From the NCBI GenBank assembly GCA_025934435.1, contig JAICYB010000034.1:1-35184 (forward strand): a DNA stretch of 35,184 bases, read 5' to 3'. A model generated the notes under the pieces. That model did no database searches. It saw only the letters and a list, made by a program, of their open reading frames with translations, and was not told the origin of the DNA. Shown piece by piece: positions 1-8,358 of this stretch. Both the position numbers and the translations under genes were made by a program. Source of the stretch: Actinomycetes bacterium (lineage in GTDB: Bacteria; Actinomycetota; JAICYB01). The first letter of the stretch is position 1, and each line of letters begins with the position of its first letter.

Positions 1-556
1 CGAGACGTTCGAGCGAGAGCATGAGATGCGAACCGCGTTTCGTCGCGGCGACGGCGTGGATCTCGTCCACGATGACGGTCTCGATCGACTTGAGCGTCTC
101 GGCCGCTTGCGACGTGAGCATGAGGTACAGCGACTCGGGCGTCGTGATGAGGATGTCCGGTGGGTCGCGGAGCAGTAGACGACGCTCGGCCGGCGACGTG
201 TCGCCCGTACGCATCCCGACCGTCGGTTCGTGATGGTCGAGTCCGAGACGTTCGGCCGCGAGGCGGATGCCGGCGATCGGCGCGCGCAGGTTCTTCTCGA
301 CATCGACGGCGAGCGCTCGCAGCGGCGAGATGTACAGGACGCGGCACCGCTGCTTGCGGTCGTCGGGCGTTTGGGATGTCGCGATGCGGTCGATCGCCGA
401 GAGGAACGCGGCGAGCGTCTTCCCCGACCCGGTGGGTGCGCAGACGAGCGTGTTCTCGCCCCTCGCGATGTGCGGCCACGCCTGAGCTTGGGCCGGCGTC
501 GGCTCGCGGAATGTCGCCTCGAACCAGGCGGTCGTCGATGCGGAGAAGCCCTTCAC
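1..556 (-). CDS. lhr: Lhr-type superfamily 2 ATP-dependent helicase, N-terminal part (cut by window start)
   Basis: About 185 N-terminal residues are present; the gene runs off the left edge. A Walker A motif (APTGSGKT) lies near residue 40, followed by SPLRAL (motif Ia), TTPESL (motif Ib) and a DEIH box (VDEIHAV) near residue 165. [14 protein letters not shown] and [12 protein letters not shown] are typical of the Lhr (large helicase-related) family of DNA-repair helicases, which translocate 3'-5' on single-stranded DNA. The start is the GTG at 556-554: an in-frame TAG lies four codons upstream and no other start codon fits between. There is no Shine-Dalgarno, but TAGATT lies 6 nt before the GTG, suggesting a leaderless mRNA. 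It is divergent from xerC. Full length and the C-terminal Lhr-specific domains cannot be checked here. Confidence 0.85.
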   Translation of the reverse strand, partial: MKGFSASTTAWFEATFREPTPAQAQAWPHIARGENTLVCAPTGSGKTLAAFLSAIDRIATSQTPDDRKQRCRVLYISPLRALAVDVEKNLRAPIAGIRLAAERLGLDHHEPTVGMRTGDTSPAERRLLLRDPPDILITTPESLYLMLTSQAAETLKSIETVIVDEIHAVAATKRGSHLMLSLERL

Positions 557-562
557 CGGACG

Positions 563-568
563 AATCTA
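563..568 (-). promoter_or_regulatory. Candidate -10 box of the lhr-like gene (leaderless)
   Basis: TAGATT on the minus strand is followed by 6 nt and then the GTG start, the spacing expected if transcription starts at the start codon. No convincing -35 was seen. This is inferred from pattern only. Confidence 0.35.
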
Positions 569-607
569 CTGCTCGGTGACGACCCATCCGTCCGGCCGTG
601 TGGTTGC

Positions 608-1537
608 ATGGAAACGGTGTCTACGGATGAGGGGCTCGTCGAGCGATACCTCTCGTACATGGAGGGGCCGCGCCGCGCGTCCCCGCACACGGTCATCGCG
701 TACCGGAGCGACCTCGGCGACTTCCTCGGTTTCGCGAAACGACTGGGCCGCCCGCTCACGACCATCGATCACGCGACGCTTCGCTCCTACCTCGCGAACC
801 TCGAAACACGGGGCCTGCAGCGGACGTCGATCCGCCGCCGTGCGTCGGTCGTCCGGCGCTTCTACCGTTTCTTGCAACGTGAGGGCGATGTCGAGACGAA
901 TCCGGCGGAACTGCTGGTGCTTCCGAAAGGACGTTCACGGCTTCCGAGGGTGCTCAAAGCCGTCGAGGTCGGGCGTGTCCTCGGCGCGGCCGAAGAACGA
1001 CGCACCAAGCCGGACGCACCACCCGAAGCGTGGCGCGATCTCGCCCTCGTCGAAGTGCTGTACGACGCCGGGCTCCGTGCCGGCGAAGCCTGTGCGCTGC
1101 GCATCGGCGATCTCGATCTCGAGAATGGATGGGTGCGCGTCGAACAGGGCAAGGGCGGACGCGACCGCGTTGTCCCGCTCGCCGATCCCGCGTGCATCGC
1201 GATCGAAGCCTACGTCGCGCACGGACGGCCCGGGCTCGCCGCACGTAACGAGAACGCAACGGAAGAGCTGTTCTTGAACACGCGCGGCAAAGCGATGACG
1301 ACGCGCGACGCCCGACGCGTCATCAGCCGCCTCGGTGCTGTTGCCCTCGACGGACGGCCGATGTGGCCGCACCTGCTCCGTCACTCGTTCGCGACCCACC
1401 TCCTCGAAGGTGGCGCGGATCTGAGAAGCGTCCAAGAGCTTCTCGGACACACCGATGTCGGATCGACGCAGATCTACACGCACGTGACGTCCGAACGTCT
1501 CCGCACCGTTTACGACGCGACGCATCCCCGTGCCTGA
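608..1537 (+). CDS. xerC: Tyrosine recombinase XerC/XerD (chromosome dimer resolution)
   Basis: The protein has 309 aa, the normal size of Xer recombinases. The N-terminal SAM-like core-binding domain covers about 1-105 ([12 protein letters not shown]). The catalytic domain has the complete set of active-site residues: R157 (DAGLRAGE), K182 (GKGGRDR), H255 and R258 ([15 protein letters not shown]), H281 ([16 protein letters not shown]) and nucleophile Y290. The family resolves chromosome dimers at dif together with FtsK. ATG 608 is chosen because it places the usual short N-terminus before the SAM-like domain; in-frame codons upstream read like non-coding sequence antisense to lhr. The 3' end overlaps the sigma factor gene by 8 nt, so the two are probably co-transcribed. 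XerC and XerD cannot be told apart from sequence alone. The housekeeping context argues against a mobile integrase. Confidence 0.9.
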   Translation: METVSTDEGLVERYLSYMEGPRRASPHTVIAYRSDLGDFLGFAKRLGRPLTTIDHATLRSYLANLETRGLQRTSIRRRASVVRRFYRFLQREGDVETNPAELLVLPKGRSRLPRVLKAVEVGRVLGAAEERRTKPDAPPEAWRDLALVEVLYDAGLRAGEACALRIGDLDLENGWVRVEQGKGGRDRVVPLADPACIAIEAYVAHGRPGLAARNENATEELFLNTRGKAMTTRDARRVISRLGAVALDGRPMWPHLLRHSFATHLLEGGADLRSVQELLGHTDVGSTQIYTHVTSERLRTVYDATHPRA

Positions 1538-2318
1538 AGAACTCGCGGACATCTGGGAGAGGTTCTTCAAGAACCCGCGCGATCAAGATGCGCGCGAACG
1601 ACTCATCCTCAACTACGCGCCGCTCGTGAAATTCGTAGCCGGACGAGTCCGCGCCGCGCTCCCGCCGTCCGTCGACCAAGCCGATCTCGTGTCGTACGGT
1701 ATGCTCGGCCTCATCGAGGCGATCGAACGCTTCGATCGCAAGCGTGAAGTGAAATTCGAGACGTTCGCGATCCCGCGCATCCGCGGTTCGATGCTCGACG
1801 AACTTCGCGCGCTCGACTGGGTGCCGAGATCCGTCCGCGCGAAAGGACGAGAGCTCGCGCAGGCGATGACGAAGCTGCAGTCGACGCTCCGCCGTGATCC
1901 GACGGAAGAGGAACTGGCTGCCGAGCTGAACGTCGCACTCGACGAGATACGTGACAGGCTCGACGCGTCCGCGGCGATGTCGATCGTCGCGCTCGAAGAC
2001 ATCACCACCGTCGGCAGCGAGGAAGGCGACCGCGTATCCCTCCTCGACACCCTTGCGGACCTGGGGGCCGAGCAGCCCGGCGAGGCGATCGAAGCCGAGG
2101 AGACGCGGCGCGCGCTGATCGAATCCATCGAGAGCCTGGTGGACCGCGAGCGGAAGGTGATCGTCCTGTACTACTTCGAGGGCTTCACGCTCGCGCGCAT
2201 CGGAGACATCCTCGGCGTCACCGAATCGCGGGTGTCGCAGATCCATTCGAAGGCCGTGCTCGCGCTCCGCGTTCGCATGGCCGAGCTCCTCGCGGATACG
2301 CAGCCCGCGCGCCGCTGA
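1530..2318 (+). CDS. whiG: Sigma-70 family factor of the FliA/WhiG (SigD) group
   Basis: The protein has 262 aa. Region 2 is at about 25-100 ([18 protein letters not shown], then [18 protein letters not shown], diagnostic of the FliA/WhiG/SigD group). Region 3 is around 105-180 ([10 protein letters not shown]). Region 4 is around 195-250, with a helix-turn-helix ([23 protein letters not shown]). FliA-type factors drive flagellar genes in motile bacteria; the actinobacterial version WhiG controls sporulation or other developmental genes. It lies immediately before rpsB, as whiG does in Streptomyces, so the WhiG name is preferred, but the regulon here is unknown and no flagellar gene is in view. 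It starts at GTG 1530 inside the end of xerC (8-nt overlap), which suggests translational coupling. Confidence 0.85.
   Translation: MPEELADIWERFFKNPRDQDARERLILNYAPLVKFVAGRVRAALPPSVDQADLVSYGMLGLIEAIERFDRKREVKFETFAIPRIRGSMLDELRALDWVPRSVRAKGRELAQAMTKLQSTLRRDPTEEELAAELNVALDEIRDRLDASAAMSIVALEDITTVGSEEGDRVSLLDTLADLGAEQPGEAIEAEETRRALIESIESLVDRERKVIVLYYFEGFTLARIGDILGVTESRVSQIHSKAVLALRVRMAELLADTQPARR
2063..2072 (+). repeat. Strand-biased 10-mer GGGGGCCGAG, first of eight exact copies
   Basis: Exact copies on the plus strand were counted by eye at 2063, 4332, 6810, 9827, 22117, 24964, 29695 and 34063. No exact copy was found on the minus strand. Seven copies encode Gly-Ala-Glu in plus-strand genes (sigma factor, pyrH, dxr, GH15, rimP, rbfA-nrnA, pnp), always as GGG GCC GAG after a codon ending in G. 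The eighth lies in the minus-strand proS, where the reading is different. Near matches are at 15990 and 21637 (GGGGGCCGGA) and 26477 (GGGGGCCGAT). The function is unknown; a Chi-like or FtsK-orienting motif is one possibility. Confidence 0.5.
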
Positions 2319-2320
2319 GC

Positions 2321-2326
2321 TAGACT
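2321..2326 (+). promoter_or_regulatory. Candidate -10 box for rpsB-tsf
   Basis: TAGACT lies just after the sigma gene stop codon and matches the TAnnnT pattern seen before other genes here. It would give an rpsB leader of about 94 nt. No clear -35 was found. Confidence 0.3.
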
Positions 2327-2364
2327 GTCACCACGTTCCTGCAGTCCGAGGGACGAATACGCAC

Positions 2365-2399
2365 GCCCGGGACTTCCGGTCTCGAACCACAGCCCGGGC
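2365..2399 (+). promoter_or_regulatory. Inverted repeat in the rpsB leader
   Basis: GCCCGGG (2365-2371) can pair with CCCGGGC (2393-2399), enclosing 21 nt. It lies in the only sizeable gap of this operon, 28 nt before the rpsB start. Ribosomal protein S2 autoregulates its own mRNA leader in E. coli, so an S2-binding leader is possible, but no sequence match to a known S2 leader was recognised. There is no T-tract, so it is not a terminator. Confidence 0.35.
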
Positions 2400-2426
2400 G
2401 GAGGAAGAACCGGAAGGGAGTTGTAC

Positions 2427-3242
2427 ATGCCTGTCGCGACCAAGCGCCAGCTCCTCGAAGCCGGCGTGCACTTCGGCCACCAGACCCGCCGTTGGAATCC
2501 GAAGATGAAGCCGTACATCTTCGGTGAGCGCAACGGGATCTACATCATCGACCTCGAGAAGACGACGAATCTCCTCGAGGAGGCGTACGCATTCGTCCGC
2601 GATCTGTCCGCCGACGGCGGGACGCTCCTCTTCGTGGGAACGAAGAAGCAATCGCAGGAAGCCGTCGAGCGTTTCGCGAACCACTGCGGGATGCCCTACG
2701 TCTCGCTGCGTTGGCTCGGTGGCACGCTCACCAACTTCCAGACGATCAAGCACCGCATCGACCGTCTCCAGCAGCTCAAGGAGATGGAGGAGCAGCAGAT
2801 CTTCGAGACGCTTCCGAAGAAGGAAGTGCTGCGCCTGAACCACGAGCGGTCGAAGCTCGAGCGCAACCTGCACGGCATCACGGAAATGAACGACCTTCCG
2901 AATGCGTTATTCATCATCGACACGAAGAAGGAGTCGATCGCGGTTTCGGAGGCTAGGCGCCTCGGGATCCCCGTGGTCGCCGTCGTCGATACCAACTGCG
3001 ATCCGGACGAGGTCGACTTCCCGGTCCCCGGGAACGACGACGCCATCCGGGCCGCAACGCTCATGTGCAAGGTCATCTCGGAAGCCGTGCTCGAGGGTAA
3101 GGCGCATCGTCCGTCGCAGGTGTTCGAGCCGGACGAACCGGAGGTCGAGCTCGAGCCCGCGACCGATGGAGAACAGCCGACGGAACCCTCGACGGAAGCC
3201 CCGACCGAGGCAACGCCGGCCGGACAGGAAGAGAGCAAATAA
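2427..3242 (+). CDS. rpsB: 30S ribosomal protein S2
   Basis: The protein has 271 aa. The S2 signature is at the N-terminus ([19 protein letters not shown]), followed by [16 protein letters not shown] and RWLGGTLTN; the second signature region is around [12 protein letters not shown] and DTNCDPD. The last ~40 residues are a Glu/Pro/Thr-rich acidic tail, as in many actinobacterial S2 proteins. ATG 2427 is chosen over the in-frame TTG at 2421 because a strong Shine-Dalgarno (GGAAGGGAG, 2412-2420) is spaced 6 nt from the ATG. tsf follows after 2 nt. S2 is essential for 30S subunit assembly. Confidence 0.97.
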   Translation: MPVATKRQLLEAGVHFGHQTRRWNPKMKPYIFGERNGIYIIDLEKTTNLLEEAYAFVRDLSADGGTLLFVGTKKQSQEAVERFANHCGMPYVSLRWLGGTLTNFQTIKHRIDRLQQLKEMEEQQIFETLPKKEVLRLNHERSKLERNLHGITEMNDLPNALFIIDTKKESIAVSEARRLGIPVVAVVDTNCDPDEVDFPVPGNDDAIRAATLMCKVISEAVLEGKAHRPSQVFEPDEPEVELEPATDGEQPTEPSTEAPTEATPAGQEESK

Positions 3243-3244
3243 CG

Positions 3245-3859
3245 ATGGCTGACATCAAAGCTGGCGACGTCGCGAAGCTTCGGTCCCAAACGGGCGCGGG
3301 GATGATGGACTGCAAGAAGGCCCTGACGGACGCCGAAGGTGACTTCGAGAAGGCGCGCACGCTCCTGCGCGAGCGCGGACTCGCCGATGCCGCGAAGCGC
3401 AAGGGCCGCGAGGCGAAAGACGGCCTCGTCTACTCGTACCTGCACGCGCCGCAGCCGGGCCTTCCGCCGAAGATCGGCGTGATGCTCGAGCTGACGACGG
3501 AAACAGACTTCACCGCCAAGACGGACGCTGCGCAGCAGCTCGCCCGCGACATCGCGATGCACATCGCCGCGGCCAAGCCTCTGTACGTGTCGATCGAGGA
3601 CGTACCGGACGACGTTCTCCTCGGCGAGCGTGAGCTTGCGAAGAAGAAGGTCGAGGGCAAGCCCGAGAAGGTCGTCGAGCAGGCGTCCGAGGGCGCCGTC
3701 AAGAAGTTCGCGAAGACCTTCTGCCTGCTCGAGCAGCCGTGGGTACGCGACGACAAGCAGACCATCGGCCAGCTCGTGGCGACGCTCTCCGGCAACACGG
3801 GCGAGAACATCGGGATCCGCCGGTTCGCGAGATACGAAGTCGCTGAGTCGCTCGACTAG
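3245..3859 (+). CDS. tsf: Elongation factor Ts (short form)
   Basis: The protein has 204 aa and is the nucleotide exchange factor for EF-Tu. The N-terminal UBA-like domain ([19 protein letters not shown], about 8-27) and the core motif TETDF (canonical form CETDF) are clear. Typical EF-Ts proteins are 270-290 aa with two core subdomains. This one has the compact single-core architecture known from Thermus and some deep actinobacterial and cyanobacterial groups. The start is 2 nt after the rpsB stop, with AGGAAGAG at the rpsB 3' end as ribosome-binding site. The reading frame is intact, so the short length looks genuine rather than truncated. Confidence 0.95.
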   Translation: MADIKAGDVAKLRSQTGAGMMDCKKALTDAEGDFEKARTLLRERGLADAAKRKGREAKDGLVYSYLHAPQPGLPPKIGVMLELTTETDFTAKTDAAQQLARDIAMHIAAAKPLYVSIEDVPDDVLLGERELAKKKVEGKPEKVVEQASEGAVKKFAKTFCLLEQPWVRDDKQTIGQLVATLSGNTGENIGIRRFARYEVAESLD

Positions 3860-3862
3860 GCT
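3857..3862 (+). promoter_or_regulatory. Candidate -10 box for pyrH (leaderless)
   Basis: TAGGCT overlaps the tsf stop codon and is followed by 8 nt and then the pyrH ATG. There is no Shine-Dalgarno before pyrH, so this box could provide a leaderless transcript in addition to read-through from rpsB-tsf. Pattern-based only. Confidence 0.3.
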
Positions 3863-3870
3863 CTAGCCAC

Positions 3871-4590
3871 ATGGCCGAGTCGAAGTACCGCCGGGTCCTG
3901 CTCAAGCTGTCCGGTGAGTCGTTCGCGTCGGTTGACTCCGGGTACGGACTCGACTTCGAGACGATCTCGAAGATCAGCGCGCAGATCGCAACGGTGCGCG
4001 AGCTCGGCGTGGAGATCGCCGTCGTCGTCGGTGGCGGCAACATCCTGCGCGGAAGCGAAGCGGAGAAGGCCGGGATGGACCGCGCGTCCGCCGATTACAT
4101 GGGCATGCTCGCGACGGTCATCAATGCTCTGGCGATGCGCGACTCGCTCGAGCAGCAGGGTGTCCCGACGCGCGTGCAGACGGCGATCTGGATGCAGGAG
4201 ATCGCCGAGCCGTTCATCCGCGGACGCGCGATGCGCCATCTCGAGAAGGGGCGCTGTGTGATCTTCGCGGCGGGGACCGGCAACCCGTACTTCACGACGG
4301 ACACGCCCGCGGTACTTCGAGCGCTCGAGGTGGGGGCCGAGGCGATCCTCATGGGCAAGCGCGTGGACGGCGTCTACGACCGTGACCCGATGAAGGAAGA
4401 CGGCGCGAAGCTGTTCGACGAGCTGACCTACATGCAGGTGCTCGAGCTCGACCTCAAGGTGATGGACGCAACGGCGATCGCGCTCTGCAAGGACTATCGC
4501 CTCCCGATCCACGTCTTCAACCTGTTGAAGGAAGGCAATATCGAGCGGGTCGTCCGAGGTGAGACGATCGGCACCGTCGTTCATGAATAA
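3871..4590 (+). CDS. pyrH: Uridylate kinase (UMP kinase)
   Basis: The protein has 239 aa and belongs to the amino-acid kinase family of bacterial hexameric UMP kinases, converting UMP + ATP to UDP + ADP in pyrimidine nucleotide synthesis. Motifs: [10 protein letters not shown] (N-terminal phosphate loop), [41 protein letters not shown] and [16 protein letters not shown]. The length is normal. It sits between tsf and frr in the conserved bacterial order. frr begins 8 nt after the stop codon. Confidence 0.96.
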   Translation: MAESKYRRVLLKLSGESFASVDSGYGLDFETISKISAQIATVRELGVEIAVVVGGGNILRGSEAEKAGMDRASADYMGMLATVINALAMRDSLEQQGVPTRVQTAIWMQEIAEPFIRGRAMRHLEKGRCVIFAAGTGNPYFTTDTPAVLRALEVGAEAILMGKRVDGVYDRDPMKEDGAKLFDELTYMQVLELDLKVMDATAIALCKDYRLPIHVFNLLKEGNIERVVRGETIGTVVHE

Positions 4591-4598
4591 GGAGCCTG

Positions 4599-5168
4599 AT
4601 GTCGACGCCTGAAGCGCAACAAGCACTGAAGTCCGCGGATCAGAAGATGAAGCAGGCGGTCGCCGTCACGCACGAAGAGCTGAACCGCATCCGTACGGGC
4701 CGCGCGTCTCCTTCGTTCGTCGAGCACATGTCGATCGAGGCATACGGAACATCGACGCCGCTCAATCAGCTCGCGTCGATCAACGTCCCCGAGCCGCGTC
4801 TGCTGCTCGTCACGCCGTACGACCGCAGCATCATCGGCGCCATCGAGAAGGCGATCATGGCCTCCGACCTCGGCGTCACGCCGAGCAACGACGGAGAGAA
4901 GATCCGGCTCCCGTTCCCCCAGCTCACGGAGGATCGTCGCAAGGAGTTCGTCAAGGTCGCGCACCAGCGTGCGGAAGACGGCCGCGTGTCCGTGCGCAAC
5001 GTCCGCCGCCATAGCAAGGACGAGCTCGAGAAGCTCCAGAAGGACGGCAAGATCTCCGAGGACGACCTGAAGCGCGCGGAGAAGGACCTCCAGTCCAAGA
5101 CCGACGCGCACATCGCCGAGATCGACGAGCTCCTCGTGCACAAAGAGAAGGAACTCAAGGAAGTGTGA
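4599..5168 (+). CDS. frr: Ribosome recycling factor
   Basis: The protein has 189 aa (family about 185). It works with EF-G to split post-termination ribosomes. Conserved stretches: LNRIRTGRASPSFVEHM, YGTSTPLNQLASINVPEPRLL, PFPQLTEDRRKEFVK and VSVRNVRRHSKDELEKL. The ribosome-binding site AAGGAG overlaps the pyrH stop codon. The 3' end overlaps cdsA by 4 nt (GTGA), so translation is probably coupled. Confidence 0.96.
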   Translation: MSTPEAQQALKSADQKMKQAVAVTHEELNRIRTGRASPSFVEHMSIEAYGTSTPLNQLASINVPEPRLLLVTPYDRSIIGAIEKAIMASDLGVTPSNDGEKIRLPFPQLTEDRRKEFVKVAHQRAEDGRVSVRNVRRHSKDELEKLQKDGKISEDDLKRAEKDLQSKTDAHIAEIDELLVHKEKELKEV

Positions 5169-6013
5169 GCGCCGAGCAGCGGCGTCCCGCCGCCGCCGGT
5201 GCGGCCGACAAGCCTCGGTCGGTTGGGATGGCGATCGCGACCGGGCTCGGCCTCGCAGCTCTCGTCATCGGAACGCTCGTCGCCGGACGTCCGTACTTCT
5301 TCGCTCTCGCGTTCGTCGCGGTTCTGATCGCGCAAGCGGAGCTCTACGCGGTGTTGAAGGCCGGTGGCTACTCGCCGGTTGCGCTCGTCGGTCTGGTGTG
5401 CGGCGCGGTGATCCTCATCGGCAGCTACCTCCGCGGCATGCCGGCGCTCGCGCTCGGCCTCGTCCTGCCACTGCCGTTGCTCTTGCTGTGGGGGTTGACC
5501 ATCCCGCTCGACCGCGTGCGGAGCATCCTTTCGTCCACATACCTCGGGATCATCTACGGACCGTTCCTCATCGGTTTCGCGATCCTGATCCTGCGCGGAC
5601 GGGACGGCATCGTCCTCGTGCCCACGTTCGTCGGGATGACGGCGGTGCACGACTCCGGTGCGTATCTCATCGGTCGCAAGATCGGACGTCACAAGATGTC
5701 GCCGAGAACATCACCCGGCAAGACCTGGGAAGGATTCTTCGCCGGGACGATCGTGACGGTCGTCCTGTCCGTCGGTGTCCTTCCCTTCATCCATCCGTTC
5801 ACGCCGCTCCTCGCGCTCGAGCTGGCCGTCGTGATGTCCGTGACGTCGCCGCTCGGCGACCTTGCGGAGTCGCTCGTGAAACGCGATCTCGGGGTGAAGG
5901 ACATGGGGAGTCTCATGCCGGGGCACGGCGGATTCTTCGATCGTTTGGACGCGATCATGTTCAACGCACCCATCGCGTACTTCGTGTTGCGCGTGCTGCA
6001 CTGGGCGCCATGA
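5165..6013 (+). CDS. cdsA: Phosphatidate cytidylyltransferase (CDP-diglyceride synthase)
   Basis: The protein has 282 aa and many hydrophobic segments (about seven or eight membrane spans from residue 20 on). It makes CDP-diacylglycerol from phosphatidic acid and CTP at the inner membrane. The C-terminal part carries SPRTSPGKTWEGFFAG and the family signature SPLGDLAESLVKRDLGVKDMG...PGHGGFFDRLD. It starts at GTG 5165, overlapping frr by 4 nt, and ends overlapping the dxr ATG (ATGA). In many bacteria uppS lies between frr and cdsA; here it is absent. Confidence 0.95.
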   Translation: MSAEQRRPAAAGAADKPRSVGMAIATGLGLAALVIGTLVAGRPYFFALAFVAVLIAQAELYAVLKAGGYSPVALVGLVCGAVILIGSYLRGMPALALGLVLPLPLLLLWGLTIPLDRVRSILSSTYLGIIYGPFLIGFAILILRGRDGIVLVPTFVGMTAVHDSGAYLIGRKIGRHKMSPRTSPGKTWEGFFAGTIVTVVLSVGVLPFIHPFTPLLALELAVVMSVTSPLGDLAESLVKRDLGVKDMGSLMPGHGGFFDRLDAIMFNAPIAYFVLRVLHWAP

Positions 6014-7128
6014 CCTCCGTCACCGTTCTCGGTTCCACAGGCTCCATCGGGACGCAGACCCTCGACGTCATCGAGCGCCTCCCGGAGTTCAGTGTCGAAG
6101 CGCTCTCGGCCGCGACCGACGTCGTTCGGATCGCCGATCAGATCGAACGGTTCCGTCCGAAGCGGGTGGCGATGGCCTCACCCGATGCCGCCCGTCAGCT
6201 GCGCGAGCGGTTCCCCTCTGTGGAGGTGCTCGACGACCCCGTCGAGCTCGCGACGACAGGCGATGTCGTGTTGAACGCGATCGTCGGAGCCGCTGGGCTC
6301 CGCGCGACACTCGCGGCGCTCGACGCCGGACGCTTCGTCGCACTCGCGAACAAGGAGTCGTGCGTTGCCGGCGGTCCGCTCGTGAAGCGTCGTCTTGCCG
6401 AAGGCGCGCGCATGGTGCCCGTCGACTCCGAGCACGCCGCTGTGCACATGTGTCTTCTCGGCGAACGTACGGCATCGAAGCTCGTGATCACCGCGTCCGG
6501 CGGACCGTTCCGTGGACGGAAAGATCTCGACGGCATCACGCCGGACGATGCGCTCAAGCACCCGACGTGGAGCATGGGACGCAAGATCACGATCGACTCC
6601 GCAACACTCATGAACAAGGGTCTCGAGGTGCTCGAAGCGAACGTGCTCTTCGGCTTCGACTTCGACGACATCGACGTTGTGGTGCATCCGCAATCCGTGA
6701 TCCATTGCCTCGTCGGCTTCGCGGACGGCTCGTGGAAAGCTTCGCTCGCGCCGCCGGATATGCGGGTACCCATCGCATACGCGATCGGTTTCCCGAACCG
6801 CCCCGCGTGGGGGGCCGAGATCGTCGATTGGTCGACGATGCGCGACCTCACGTTCGAACGCGTCGACACGGCGACGTTCCGTTGCCTCGCGCTCGCGTAC
6901 GAAGCCGGACGGAACGGTGGCACGGCACCGGCGGTGCTCAACGCGGCGAACGAGATCGCCGTGCAAGCCTTCCTCGACGGACGGATCGCTTTCGCCGACA
7001 TCGCCGCGATCGTCGAGCGCACCCTCGACGAAGCGCCGGCGATGCCTGATGAGGACGTCACAGTCGACGACGTCTTGGCAGCAGATGCAGCGGCACGTGA
7101 GCGCGCGGCCCGTGCTACGTTGGCCTGA
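6010..7128 (+). CDS. dxr: 1-deoxy-D-xylulose 5-phosphate reductoisomerase
   Basis: The protein has 372 aa. It is the second step of the MEP (non-mevalonate) isoprenoid pathway: DXP + NADPH to 2-C-methylerythritol 4-phosphate. The NADPH-binding motif GSTGSIG is at 8-14, followed by ALANKES, the metal/substrate loop VDSEHAAV, TASGGPFRG, the HPTWSMGRKITIDSATLMNKGLEVLEA region (split here by function, not by gap) and HPQSVIHCLV. ATG 6010 overlaps the cdsA stop (ATGA). It is in one operon with rseP and ispG, the order conserved in many bacteria. Confidence 0.96.
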   Translation: MTSVTVLGSTGSIGTQTLDVIERLPEFSVEALSAATDVVRIADQIERFRPKRVAMASPDAARQLRERFPSVEVLDDPVELATTGDVVLNAIVGAAGLRATLAALDAGRFVALANKESCVAGGPLVKRRLAEGARMVPVDSEHAAVHMCLLGERTASKLVITASGGPFRGRKDLDGITPDDALKHPTWSMGRKITIDSATLMNKGLEVLEANVLFGFDFDDIDVVVHPQSVIHCLVGFADGSWKASLAPPDMRVPIAYAIGFPNRPAWGAEIVDWSTMRDLTFERVDTATFRCLALAYEAGRNGGTAPAVLNAANEIAVQAFLDGRIAFADIAAIVERTLDEAPAMPDEDVTVDDVLAADAAARERAARATLA

Positions 7129-7131
7129 CTC

Positions 7132-8304
7132 GTGGCCGCGTTCCTCAGCCTCCTCGCGTTCGTCGTCCTCATACTGTTCGCGATCGGATTCCACGAGTTC
7201 GGACACTTCATCACGGCTCGCTGGGCCGGCATCAAGGCGTCCAAGTTCTTCATCGGTTTCGGTCCGACCGTCTGGTCCACGCGTCGCGGACGCATCGAGA
7301 CCATCGTCGGTCCCGACGGCGCGACGATCTCGCAGCCCGAGTTGGAGGTCGGCGTCAAGGCGTTCCCGATCGGCGGCTTCGTCAAGATCGTCGGTATGTC
7401 GCCGGCGGAGGAGGTTTCCCCGGCGGACGAACCGCGCGCGTTCAACTCGGCTCCCCGCTGGAAGCGTGCGATCGTGCTCTCGGCGGGGTCGGCGTCACAC
7501 TTCATCACGGCCTTCCTCGTCCTGTTCCTGATCTTGTCGATCTCCGGAACGCCGGACGTGAACCATGCGTCCCTCACGGTCGACCTCGTCGTGCCGACGC
7601 TCGACAACGGAAAGCCGTCCCCGGCTTCCGAAGCCGGACTGAAACACGGCGATCGCATCGTCGCGATCGATCACCAAGCCGTCACGAAGTGGGACGACGC
7701 GGCGAACACGATCAAGGCCAATCCGGGTCGTCAGCTCGACATCACCGTCATCCGTAGCGACCGGCGCGTGGATCTGTTCGTGCATCCCGCGCCCCAGAAG
7801 GACGACCAAGGAAAAGAGGTCGGCTTCATCGGTGTCCAGCCTGTGTTCCCGAACAGGCGTCTCGGTCCGATCTCGTCGTCGTGGACGTCCCTCAAGGCGA
7901 TCGGTTCGCTCATCGCGGCGTTCTTCCAGAAGGTTCCGTCCGCGTTCTCGCCGCATACGCTCGGCCTCACAGGCGGGAAAGGTCCGTCGCCGAATCGTCC
8001 GTTCTCGATCATCGGAGCAGGACGGATCGCGACCGACCTCGCCTCGCACGGGCACATCGCCGACTTCCTCTTCTTGTTCGCCGAGCTGAACGTGTTCATC
8101 TCGCTCTTCAACATGCTTCCGTTGCCGCCGCTCGACGGCGGGCACCTCGCGGTGCTCCTCGTGGAGAAGATCCGCGGTAAGCCTGTCGACCAGCGCGCGC
8201 TGGTTCCGGTGATGGCCGTCGTGCTGAGCGTCCTGCTGCTGCTCGCGCTCCTCCTCGGCTATTACGACATCACGGCGCCGATCAAGCTTCCCGGCGGCCC
8301 CTGA
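7132..8304 (+). CDS. rseP: RseP/S2P-type intramembrane zinc metalloprotease (site-2 protease)
   Basis: The protein has 390 aa and belongs to family M50B. The first membrane helix carries the zinc site HEFGH at residues 21-25. A PDZ domain is around 160-240 (SEAGLKHGDRIVAIDHQAV). The second active-site element FNMLPLPPLDGGHL lies in a later helix near 325, and a last hydrophobic helix is at the C-terminus. The family cleaves membrane-embedded anti-sigma factors and signal peptide remnants. It starts at GTG, 3 nt after the dxr stop. Its place between dxr and ispG is conserved in Actinomycetota. The substrate is unknown; the WhiG-like sigma gene in the same cluster is not evidence of a partnership. 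Confidence 0.93.
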   Translation: MAAFLSLLAFVVLILFAIGFHEFGHFITARWAGIKASKFFIGFGPTVWSTRRGRIETIVGPDGATISQPELEVGVKAFPIGGFVKIVGMSPAEEVSPADEPRAFNSAPRWKRAIVLSAGSASHFITAFLVLFLILSISGTPDVNHASLTVDLVVPTLDNGKPSPASEAGLKHGDRIVAIDHQAVTKWDDAANTIKANPGRQLDITVIRSDRRVDLFVHPAPQKDDQGKEVGFIGVQPVFPNRRLGPISSSWTSLKAIGSLIAAFFQKVPSAFSPHTLGLTGGKGPSPNRPFSIIGAGRIATDLASHGHIADFLFLFAELNVFISLFNMLPLPPLDGGHLAVLLVEKIRGKPVDQRALVPVMAVVLSVLLLLALLLGYYDITAPIKLPGGP

Positions 8305-8344
8305 CGTTTTCGAGGGCCTTCACGGAAGCTTCACATCTCGGAAC

Positions 8345-8350
8345 TATCCT
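8345..8350 (+). promoter_or_regulatory. Candidate -10 box for ispG (leaderless)
   Basis: TATCCT is followed by 8 nt and the ATG at 8359, in a 54-nt gap lacking a Shine-Dalgarno. A weak -35-like TTCACG (8319-8324) has poor spacing (20 nt). The box also argues against the alternative TTG start at 8350. Confidence 0.35.
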
Positions 8351-8358
8351 TGAGTCGC

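Noticed and set aside
608..1537. Possible mobile-element integrase
   Set aside because: The tyrosine recombinase has XerC/D length and motifs, overlaps the housekeeping sigma gene, and has no attachment-site repeats or phage genes nearby.
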